A DNA stretch of 64,000 nt from Xanthostigma xanthostigma (Eukaryota; Arthropoda; Insecta; Raphidioptera; Raphidiidae): the NCBI GenBank assembly GCA_963575645.1, contig OY754469.1, forward strand, positions 11,364,001 through 11,428,000, written 5' to 3'. The notes beneath the pieces are model-generated. The model was not told where the DNA came from. It did no database searches and saw nothing but the letters and a program-made list of their open reading frames with translations. A program made the position numbers and the translations under genes. This document shows positions 47,388 through 59,100 of this stretch, piece after piece; within the stretch, counting starts at the first letter, position 1, and every line of letters starts with the position of its first letter.

Positions 47388-47984
47388 CATAGATATATAT
47401 ATTTAATAGATTGCGGATACACTAGCGCCTCCTGTACATAGACATTCCTATGTCCATGCTCCTGTACCTTTTAGAAGCCATTTTGTACGTAGACAACGCC
47501 GTAAAAAGCGCGCGAGATTCAAAAATATTAATTATTTTATAATATGATTTTATTGAGAAAAACGACAAAACTCACAATAAACAGTGATATTTCGCTCCAA
47601 AACCTATTTTTATACTGAAACGTTTCAAAAATTACAACATTGAGCATAAATACAATGTAAAAGCTTAGAACATTTTACATTGTCAATTTGGCATCAAGGT
47701 TGACAAGCACTGATGCCAATCTGACAATGTAAAATATTCTAAGCGTTTATATTATATTTATGCTCAGTTTTGTAATTTTTGAAACATTTCAATATAATAA
47801 AAGGTTTTGGAGGGAAATATCACTGTTTACTGCGAGTTTTATTGTTTTTCATAGAATATTTAATCTTTTTGAATCCCGCGCGCTTTTTACGGCGTTTTCC
47901 ACGTGCAAAATGGCTTCTAATTGGAACCATTCCGCACAATGCTCAAGGATAGGCATCCGCTATCTATTAATATATATATCTATG
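47388..47984. mobile_element. Foldback element, about 600 bp
   Basis: ATAGATATATATATTTAATAGAT at the left is mirrored near 47962-47983. Inner pairs include CGGCGTTTTCCACGTG against its partner near 47480, GATATTTCGCTCCAAAACC against GGTTTTGGAGGGAAATATC, and ACATTGTAAAA-type centres. The arms have diverged. It lies upstream of the aldo-keto reductase. Confidence 0.75.
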
Positions 47985-48299
47985 ACATTTACACAATATG
48001 TTCATCCCTGACAGAAAACTCAAGTGCATTTGTTTAAAACATATTATATTTAATAATAACAATATGGTTTAAAACAATTGAATGTTTGCCAACAGTTTTT
48101 ATGCATGTGTTTAAATGTTTGGAAGCAAATGTTTGTAGGTCTGGAGTAGGCCTAAACGTGGCATCAATTTGTTGAAGCTGGTATTTACTTGTCAAAACTG
48201 TCAACCTAAAACTGTTTTGCAAACGCTCTGATTTTATTAATTAATAATTATTTTCTTTTCCCTTCGATTTTAAAGTACGTAACATTACGAAAGTAAATA

Positions 48300-51291
48300 A
48301 TGGAGTGCAAATCTTTGACAATTAAACTTTTAACTGGAAATGTTATGCCATTAATTGCATGTGCGTTTATTCAATAATTTTGACCTAAATGTGGATTTTT
48401 TTTGTATTTTTCATTTAAAATTTTTTGTTTTTAAAATTACAGTAGGAACTTATCGTATTCGTGGAAATGAAATTATCTACAGAGTACTAGATTATGCTTT
48501 GGAAGCTGGATACAGATCATTTGGTGATTATGGATTATTTATTTTTAATGTAGCATGAAACAAAAGGCAATTCGTGCGTTTGTCTTCTGTTTCATGTAAA
48601 TACATTTCACGGCTATCTAGATGGCACTCTATAAAGTAGAGTAGAAGGCCGTGAAAAATGAAAATAATAGCAATATTATTTATTGTATCAGACCTTACAT
48701 TGGTTTCATTTTTGTCATAGATACAGCTGCTGTCTACGGTAATGAAACATCGATTGGCTTGGCGTTAAAATCTTTGTTACCTAAATATAAATTGAAAAGA
48801 GAAGACATCTTTTTAACAACAAAGCTTTGTAAGTCTTTTGTTTACGGGAATAGAACTACACCTTAAAAAAAAACTCTCCAACCGTGAGCCGTGGCGTCGT
48901 AAAATGTACAGTTTACTGTACTTGACAAATCCAGATGAATACGATTACTTTTAACTCGCTGTCACTCCTTTTTCAATTTAAGTTAGAGTTAGTTTTATCA
49001 GGGCGAAATCAGTTCAAGCAGCTAATCTAATCTATACTAATATACCTATAAAGCTGAAGAGTTTGTTTGGTTGAACGCGCTAATCAAAGGAACTACTGGT
49101 TCGAATAGAATTTTTTTTTGTTGGATAGTCTATTTATCGAGGAAGGCCATAGGCTATATAATATCACGCCACGACCAATAGGAGCGGAGCATCAATGAAA
49201 AATGTTGCAAAATATAACTCAAAATTTGTCTGTCTGACAAAAACTTTTGAAGGGTAATTCTGATCATCAACAATTTGGGCACAACTTTCATCTCGGTAAA
49301 CTAATATGACCATGCGTACTCATGCCCCCCCCACCATTCGCTCTTTTGTACCCGGGCGGAACCGCTAGTATAACATAAAAATGTCTATCTGTTTGAGATC
49401 TATGCGTTCCTAAACCATTCATTCGATTACGATGAAACTTTGGAGAAATGGCGTGGTCGCGCCCGCGATGGCTCCTGACCAAATAAAAAAATTGTGTAAA
49501 AACATTGTGCTTTAAAGTTGCACTGCTATACGGCTCCACTACTGTTATCTCTGCCGCGCGAAACAAGACTATAATACTGTGAAGCCAAAGGCTCTACTAC
49601 TGTTATTGCTGTCGAGCAGGGTACAGCCTCGCGAGGCAAGAATGTAATACGGTAGTGCCGAAGACTCCACTACTGTTGCTGCCGTGTTTTGTATCAGTCG
49701 CGTGTGAAGTCGCTGGTAACAGCTAGTGATTTATAAAACGCATTCGGTTCTTTAAGAATGCTGTCTTAAGAACATAAGTACACATATCGAATTGTCTAAT
49801 GATTAAAATTTGGTTTAGCTAAAACTTATTGGTGCTTATACATAAAACACGAATTTATAATCAGTATTAGATCTTATTTGTTTTTTGTAGCACCTCGTGA
49901 TCACGGAGCCAATGTTTACAAAGCTGTGGAAAAAAGTTTAGAATATTTGGGAACTGATTATATAGATTTGTATTTGATACATTGGCCGGGTGTTGAAGGT
50001 ATTTCAGTAAAAAGCGAAGAAAACGAAACGTTTAGATTGCAAAGTTGGCACGCATTAAGTAATCTTCATAAGAAAGGAGTTCTTAAAGCTATCGGAGTAT
50101 CAAATTTTACGGTTAAACATCTGGATTCTCTTATTAAAAACTGCGATGGTATAAAACCAGCAGTAAATCAGGTAAAACATTACATACTTAATTGGAAAAA
50201 CAATATTGAGGTGACGACATATTATTAGGCCAATATCTATAGGTATTATTTATTTATTCTTCATTTCACGTTGAAATTTGCAAATTGGGGGTCGCCGACT
50301 CTTGGAATGTAGAGTCAAAATAGGAGAGGCTTCCCAACGTAGATTTTCTTATGATGAGTTTTGTTTGTCTTCTGCTAGGGATTCAATTTAGTTCAAGGTT
50401 ACTATGTGTGGTTTACTTTAAAGCAATTTTGTGTGTTTTTTTTTTTTGACGTGATAACGTCTTATAAATTGATGAAACACCAATCTTATAAATTGATGAA
50501 ACACCGGCTGCATGTACGAAAAAGTGTCACGTTCCGCCTGACCCTGTGCGTGCAAGCGAGAGCACGATCGGCCCAAGTTTGACAGCTACAAAAATCTTTT
50601 TATTAAAGATCACAAGACACAAACTTCCAATAGACTGCCACAGTTCGCTCGTATATATACTTACAGGGAGGGAAAAATCCACACCACCCGACCGTCCATT
50701 TATTAAAACTGCGTGTATTTTGAAAACGGTTCATTATATTTAAAAACCGTTTCTACAGTTGGTTAGAACTCTAATTTTACTATTTAAATATGTAAAAATA
50801 AATGTTTGGAAACGTATACATATAATGTGAAAAATAAAAAAAGTTATTTTTCAACACTTTACGAGTATGGTTCAAAGTTTCTTTATGACGTTATCACGTA
50901 AAACTATCATCTGTAAACCGACTTTACAGACAACCAATTTTTTTAGGTTGAATGGCATCCTCATTTTCATGAAGACGATTTACTTGAGTTTTGCCGAAAA
51001 GAAAATATTGTCCTACAAGCTTATTCTCCTCTAGGAAGTACAAGTATTAAAGATTTGCTCAGAGATTCAGTCGTCAACGGTATCGCTAAGAAGCTCAACT
51101 GTTCCGTTGCTCAGTTATTGCTTCGTTGGTCTATTCAGCAAAATATACCTGTTGCTGTTAAAGCGACAAGCAAGGAACATATTGATCAAAATTTATTATT
51201 GAATTTTGTCATTCCAGAAGATGATATGAAAACTCTGAGTAACTTGAAAATTAAAGAAAAATATGCCTGGGATCCCACAGTCGTTCAGTAG
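48300..51291 (+). CDS. Aldo-keto reductase
   Basis: Five exons: 48300-48360, 48443-48523, 48721-48828, 49891-50171, 50947-51291; 876 bp, 291 aa, phases consistent. The family is about 310-320 aa, so loops are slightly short. The catalytic tetrad is complete: Asp48 and Tyr53 (DTAAVYGNE), Lys82 (LTTKL), His114 (YLIHWP). VSNF, QVEWHP, AYSPLGS and VKATSKEHI mark the barrel and NADPH site. It reduces carbonyls with NADPH in the cytosol; the substrate cannot be told. Donors of introns 1 and 2 are weak (GTGCGT, GTGATT). HB copy 6 ends 10 bp before the last exon, and a Helitron lies in intron 3. ADAT1 starts 124 bp downstream on the same strand. Confidence 0.92.
49031..49368 (+). mobile_element. Non-autonomous Helitron, deleted copy without the tRNA part
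   Basis: TCTATACTAATATACC start, CCCGGGCGGAACCGCTAG end before T. The middle, where other copies carry the tRNA-like sequence, is gone. From there to 49890 the intron holds partly repeated sequence (CTCCACTACTGTTA units) and no exon. Confidence 0.75.
50448..50937 (-). mobile_element. HB element, copy 6 (490 bp), next to an exon
   Basis: Inverted relative to copies 1-5: GACGTGATAACGTC first, ending GACAACCAA, with T-runs outside. The T-run after it (50938-50944) and AG form the splice acceptor of the last aldo-keto reductase exon. Confidence 0.88.
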
Positions 51292-51415
51292 TCAGAGATT
51301 TTAATTTTGATTTCATATTTATTTAATTAATTAAATCAGTATTTTTTCGAGGTTTTGTATTTTTAAATAAGTTTTTTTTTACACTAGATTTTAATTCCGT
51401 CCTTATTATATTAAA

Positions 51416-53993
51416 ATGGATAAAACAAAATATTCTACGCTGTCCAACCGTATTTCAAATATGAGTTTTAAACATTTTGCAAATTTGCCTAAAACTGGTA
51501 AACCGACAAATAAAGAATGGACTGTTTTAGCAACAATAGCACAACATGATCTAGAAAACGATAATTTAGATATAGTCGCACTCGGAACAGGTTCAAAGTG
51601 TATCGGTAAAAACAAAATGTCATTCGATGGCGATATTTTAAATGATTCTCATGCGGAAATAATTTGCCGACGCGCATTTTTAAGATATTTATATTATCAA
51701 ATAGATTTAGCTTTGCAAAAAAAACATTCTATTTTTGAATATTTTCCCACAAAATGTATACTGCGACGCAATATCACTTTCTCTCTTTTTTGTACACAAA
51801 TTCCCTGTGGAGATGCATCGATTTTTCCGAAAAATGATAATGAATTCTATGGGCAATGTTTAATTGAAAAAAATGAAGTTACCAGGAAAGATAACAAACG
51901 AAGTAAACTTGAAACAGATTTTGAACATCGAGATTTCAAAAAAATGAAAACCGATATGTATCGGACAGGAGCAAAGTGTTTAGAACACGAAAAAAAACAA
52001 GACTTACACAAAGAAGGAATTGAGTACCATACAGTAGGTGCTGTAAGAAGAAAACCCGGTAACTCATTCAACTCGACAAAGTATTAATTCTGGTATTTTA
52101 ATTTAATTTAAATTTGATTGATTTTTAGGTAGAGGTGATCCGACTTTATCATTATCGTGCAGTGATAAATTAGCTCGGTGGATACATGTCGGAGTTCAAG
52201 GTGCCTTATTAAATTTAATTGTTCCAAAACCGATTTACTTAACGTCCGTAATAATATCGGGTAACGCACCGTGTTCAGAGTCGGCATTGAAACGAGCCAC
52301 GTATGAAAGATTTCAGAGTGATATTCCGTTACGAGAACCGTTCAAGAAGTGCATACCGGAGTTTAGTCGATCGGATACTGGTTTTGAGTTTGCTAAAACT
52401 GATACGAAACAGCCATGTCCTTCGAGTATTATTTGGTGTGCTGTACCCGATAGGTATGTGTATGAATTAGTGATATGCCGGATATCCGTATCCGCGGATA
52501 TCCGAGGGAGAAGAAAGATCCGTATCCGTTAGTTTTTGGCGGATCTTTTAACTTACTATCAATTCATAGATGAAATTTTATATATATAGGTGATTAGGTA
52601 ATAATGAAAACCTGTTAAATTCCATTCAGATTATTTTTTATTGACGTGATAACGTCTTATAAATTGATGAATCACCAATATTATAAATTGATAAAACACC
52701 GGCTGCATGTTCGAAAAAGTGTAACGTAACGTTCCTAACGTTCCGCCTGACCCTGTGCGTGCTTTTTGCTAATTTCTCGCTCAATTTAAATCAGATCGGT
52801 TTGAAACCAGTCTTAAACGAAAGAGGAGAACATTTTACATAGATTTCGTATAACAGAATTTGCCTAAACAGTTTTTTTATACAAATTTATATAGAAAAAT
52901 AGCTGTATAAATGCAATGTTGTGTAATGCATGGCGCGACGCGGTCGGTTGTCTTTGTTTGCCGTACATGGAAATTAGAAGCAAACGTATGTCTTGTCTTA
53001 ACATGAAAACAGCTGCATTTCTAATGTTTAATTCAATTTTTTGACATTAGTATATTGTGAAATGCAAAGCCTTCTAAGTTAAGTATTGGAATAACTAATT
53101 ATTATTAGAACATAATACTTTGTAAGTTGCAAACGTCACTTTTGACATTTCTTATCATTCCGACACCAAGGATAAGCGGATTGAAACCAAATTTTGGGAG
53201 GTTTAGGTTATGTATTACGGAATACGTTATCACGTAAAACTATCGTCCGTAAACCGACTTTACAGACAACCAATTTTTTTTTTTTTTAAATCGTATTTGG
53301 CACCTTTGTATTGCAAACATTTATCGTAGTAAGTATCATACCAATAGTACATAACTCAAAGGTACTAAAAAACTATCTTTATAATGAGATATTGCACATC
53401 GATCTTTGGAAAGAGACAATCTGTTATGAGAGTTAACTCTTAAAGAGGTCAATAACTTTTTCCCATAACAGATAGTCTCTTTCCAAAGGTCGATGTGCAA
53501 TATTTACCGTTGCGTACTCTAAGAAAGTTAAGATCCGTATCCGCGGATCTTGAAACCAAATATCCGTATTCAGATCCGTATCCGCGGATATACATTTTTA
53601 ACGATCCGGCACATCACTAGTATGAATCAATATATTATTTAAAATTTCTGATGAATTTATGAGATTGATTTCTACAAATTGAAAATATTTTTCAGACCTT
53701 TGGAAGTCTCAGTTAATGGAAAAAAACAAGGTGTTACCAAGAAAAATCAAAATTCTTCAGGGCAATTATTAATCTGCAAAAAACAACTAGCCTTAACCTT
53801 CATTACTTTAATTAAAAAATATGATGAGTTAAAAGACTTAACCAACTGTAAATTTGATGAAACTTTGACTTATTTATTTTTGAAGAGAAGTGCAGTTCAC
53901 TATCAGTCTAATTGGAAAATTGTAAGAGATTTAATATTTAAAGTCTGGTCTACAAAATCAGATGATTATTTGTTATTTAAAGTGTATAATTAA
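51416..53993 (+). CDS. ADAT1: tRNA-specific adenosine deaminase 1 (ADAT1)
   Basis: Three exons: 51416-52058, 52129-52453, 53696-53993; 1266 bp, 421 aa. The deaminase core has all zinc and catalytic residues: His79 and Glu81 (DSHAE), Cys131 (IPCGDAS), Cys188 (YRTGAKC). GTGSKCIG and NDSHAEII match human ADAT1, as do RGDPTLSLSCSDKLARW, VQGALL, and SSIIWCAVP. The C-terminus (KKQLALTFITLIKKY) is present. ADAT1 deaminates A37 of tRNA-Ala to inosine. It is shorter than human (502) because the linker between the Cys131 and Cys188 motifs is reduced. The last intron contains a hAT-A element with an HB element nested in it. The stop is 100 bp from the stop of RPB7 on the other strand. Confidence 0.96.
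52468..53619 (+). mobile_element. hAT-A non-autonomous element, copy 4, interrupted by HB copy 7
   Basis: TAGTGATATGCCGG to CCGGCACATCACTA, with exact 8-bp duplications GTATGAAT at 52460-52467 and 53620-53627. It starts 15 bp after the ADAT1 donor. Without the HB insert it would be about 510 bp. Confidence 0.93.
52643..53273 (-). mobile_element. HB element, copy 7 (631 bp), nested in hAT-A
   Basis: Inserted in the T6A4 tract (ATTTTTTAAAATCG) that uninterrupted hAT-A copies show at this place. GACGTGATAACGTC is at the left, GACAACCAA and a long T-run at the right. It is younger than the hAT-A copy that holds it. Confidence 0.92.
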
Positions 53994-54093
53994 AGTAATG
54001 CTATAATATTTATTTTATATTTACATAAATCAATTATAATAATTACACTTAACGTAAGTAATTAAAATCCGAGCATAAATAAGAAAATATTAT

Positions 54094-54888
<795 letters not shown>

Positions 54889-56113
54889 ATTGTATTTATA
54901 TTGTTACACTCGCTTTCATATACCTATACTAAAAATTATAATTACTGTGTAGCATAAACTAGAGAATAGATAACATAGACGAAATTTAAATTTTTTGACA
55001 TTAAAAACCAATAGTGTTAATTAAACTGAAGTTTGCTTAAAACACGTCAAGGTACGTAACCGTCAAAATAATTTTACTCTGCAAACAGTGTTCAGTGTCA
55101 CCAATCCCGGAACGCGAAACTTACTGGTACATAATACATATTATGAAAGAAAGGCAGAAACGCCAGAAACTATTACTAGCTTTTAAGAAATTAATTATTA
55201 AGTATGGTTAATATTAACCATACTTATGAAATGGTCAGACGTAATCATTTAAAACATTAATATAGATGTGACAAAGAACGAATATTGAATATTAGTTCTA
55301 ATAAAGTATAAATCAATAGTAACAGAGTGAAAAATTCGCAACCTTTAGTATTCATCTTTGTTTCTTTGGGAAATATTGCAAATATTTCCCAAATTTTGTA
55401 GATATATTTGGCCTATCTTTATTTACTAACGAAGTTAAACACGAATCTACTCAGTACTCACCCTATGTCCCTATCTAATTTCCATTTTCCAAATAGATAC
55501 TTAGACGGTTGGAGGGTATGTAACGGAGGGTGATTCCGTGCAAACAAACAATTTTCAAAATTCCAATTATAGGATATTAATTATCAAGATCGATTATTTT
55601 TCTGCTGAGAAATTAAATAATTGGATCCTGCATGTAAAATTGATTTGCTGTGGGAATATGTACGTTAAAATGTACATTTTAGCTACCGGTATTTTGTTAT
55701 AGAATTTTGGACAAGAAAAAATCCGTAAGATATAAGTAACTTACTCTACAAATAAGTATTAAATTACAGTAATACACTATTTCATACCCGATTGTGCGCC
55801 TTTTTTATCACCAGAGATAATTCAATTCACAAAAAATGACATATATAGCAAGTTCACTACAACATTTTTATAGCATGTAGGTATAATTTGCATTGCAGGT
55901 TAGATTTCTTCATTAGCGATATTTAATCGTTAGTTATATGTAATTTCCATAGGTACCAGTAAATGTTTGAAATTTTGGCTAGAGAAATTTTTATAATTGA
56001 CAGATCAGCTTAAACTTCACACTATTTGAGTGGCAGGTCACTTGGAATGTGTATTGAGATACGAATGTGGTGTTTTAGGTTATTTGTATAATAGACTAGT
56101 GAAAGTATACAAA
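54889..56113. other. Divergent promoter region between RPB7 (-) and TMEM165 (+)
   Basis: 1.2 kb of AT-rich sequence with no ORF or clear repeat end. A short inverted repeat, TTAAGTATGGTTAATATTAA with ACCATACTTA, lies near 55197-55227. No core promoter motif is convincing. Confidence 0.4.
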
Positions 56114-59100
56114 ATGTGGAAAATGAAATATGTCATGAACAGATTTAGGATATTTATATTCCTATTTTTAACTACAATATTATTCCAATGTGCCATGGCA
56201 GATATTGAACCACACGAAATTGAAAATACAAAACATTCTCTACCTCTTGTAAGTACTGACTACCTAAACATTTCAAGAAATATTTACATTATTCTTCAAT
56301 CTAGATCATCAACAGTACATAGAAATGTATCAACATTTTTCTTTTTTTAATATAGTGCTATAATAATATTTTTAGAATACAGATGAGCCTGCGGATAGTT
56401 TTACGAAAACAAATTTGGGTTTCATTCATGCATTTGCTGCCTCTATATCAGTTATTATAGTCTCTGAACTCGGAGACAAAACATTTTTTATTGCGGCAAT
56501 TATGGCTATGAGACATCCACGTCTAACCGTGTTCCTTGGTGCAATAGCTGCTTTGGCATTGATGACAGTATTATCAGGTTTGTTAAAAGCAAATTATTAA
56601 AAAACAGAATTTTATAATTAAGTGTCACTCGTAATGTAGCTCTTTTTGCACTATTAATTTTGTAGTTTGTTTTGCAGCTTTATTCGGATGGATTGCTACG
56701 GTCATCCCTCGAGCGTATACATTTTATGTTTCGACTGCACTTTTCGCTATATTCGGATTAAAAATGTTGAAAGAAGGCTATCATATGTCGCCGACCGATG
56801 CACAGGACGAATTAGAAGAAGTGCAGTCTGATTTACGAAAAAAAGAAGAAGAGGTCAGTTAATTATTTACTTTAACAGTTGGTTTTTATGTACTTCTATT
56901 TGTTTTGCCTTTGAAGAAGGAGAAAATACACGATTTAAAAACCAAATTGTATTTATTTAGTATGAAAAAGAAGCATCGGCAGCGCTGATTCAAGATCCTG
57001 AATCGGGTGTAATTCGAAAAGGTCCAAAAGGCGCGAGTGCTTTTTCGTTGATATCAAGAATATTACTTCAGTCGTTTACAATGACATTTTTAGCTGAATG
57101 GGGAGACCGATCACAACTTACGACTATTATTTTAGCAGCAAGAGAGGTAAGTAACATACTTTCTCATAAAGCAATACAGCAATACATATGTTACGGTTAA
57201 TACGAGAAACTAGTTTATTCGCGAATTAACCGGCTAATACCCGAATTAACCAATACAGCCGGTTATTACCAAAGAAAGAAATATGATTTAACAATTTTCG
57301 CAAATTATTCGGTTAAAACGCGAATTAGACAATATGATCGGTTATATCCGATAGCTCTTGGCTCTTTCGCGAATTAGCCGGATAATATGTTAAGTAAGCA
57401 ATTAACCTCAAATTCATAGACGTGCGTATAAGTAGTGAGCTGTAATTTTTATTAAAATAATACAAAATAATAAATGTTCTCCAAATAAAATAAAACAACA
57501 CTGATAAAAAACAAATAGATTTATCATAAAAATAAGAATACCTACTTAGGAATCAAAACTAATACAGACAATAAACGTTTTATACGGTTGCTTTTGGATA
57601 ATTCGCGTTTTAACCTGCTTGCACTTGATAATAGGCGAAAAAGCGAGAAACTAAGACATATTCGGCATTTATCCTTGACGCCGGTTAATTCGCGAATAAA
57701 CTAGTTTCTCGTATTAGCCGTAACACATACATGTATTATTTAAACGCCAGGTTTTTGAACCGTCTTGGGGGCCGAGAAAAAAATTAAAAATTGATAACGA
57801 ATTTTATTTTATGTTCATCCGTAAGTGATATGCTTATTCCATGAGGAAATATAAACAAAGCAATCGGAAGTGTTTTCTGTCTATCGGGAACTGTTCCTAC
57901 AAAAAAAGTATCGGTGTTTCGCAACGTTCGATGCTATAGCTTATCGTCTATAATTTACAAAATGTATCTGATGCCCATGTCAGTGGCTTTATTGCTAATA
58001 CAGTATTAAAAAATGTTTAATTATTATTTTTGAAGTAAAACATTTTTTGACACGGTGGGGTAAAATTGATTCTTGAGATTGAAAATATAAACGAACGTGT
58101 CACAATATACATATATCATATAGCGGTCCCGTCCGGTTTCACCCGGGTGTAAAAGAACGAATGGGGAAGGGAGGAACATGAGTACACACATTCATATTAG
58201 TTTACCGAGATGAATGTTGTGTCCAAATTTCATGATGATCGGAGTTACCGTTCAAAATTTTTTGTCGATAAAAAGCAGTATTTATACTTTTTTTAACTAA
58301 TAATTTTTTTTAACTAATTAAATAAAATTAAAATAAATTTTAATGTAAGCCTTAGAAGAAAGCAATGTAGAAAATAAAAAACTAAAAATGCATTCGCCCA
58401 ACGTAGGGCTCGAACCCACGACCCTGGTATTGACAGTCTTGTGCTCTACCGATTGCGCTAGCCGGCGGGCGTTGTATTCTTACATCGCTAATATGAGTAT
58501 ACTTAGTTAGTGCATTTCACCTGAATAGAAGCTTATTTTTTAGACACATTTGGAACATTTTTCATTAATGCTCCGCTCCTAATGGTCATAGCCTGATTTT
58601 ATATAGCCTATAGCCTTCCTCGATAAATGGGCTATCCAACAAAAATTTTTTTTTTCAATTTGAACTAGTTCCTGAGATTAGCGCGTTCAAACAAACAAAC
58701 AAACTCTTCAGCTTTATATATTAGTATAGATTATACTAGGGATGGCCAACAAGTCGATCGCGAGGCCAATTTTGGTCGATCGTCGAAAATTTAAATGATG
58801 AAAGCTCGAAAACTTAATAAGTGATTTAAAAAATAAAAAACCGTTTTAAACATATATTTTACTTATCTACCCATACCTCGCTGGAATGCACCTTAATCTG
58901 AAACACATAATAATATGCACCCCTTCTTCCCCATTAAACTACGCCTATGACAACAAATCGATCGCGAACACTTTTAAGATAAAAAGTAGATCTTATATAC
59001 ATAAAAGTTGGCCACCCCTGCCATATACTATAAAACCTGGCTGTAGAACATTGAGATCGCGGTTAGGTAGAACGGTTGTGTCGTAACCAAAGGGCTCGAT

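Noticed and set aside
56030-56113. Upstream extension of the TMEM165 frame
   Set aside because: It would need a GTG start. The ATG at 56114 gives a proper signal segment.
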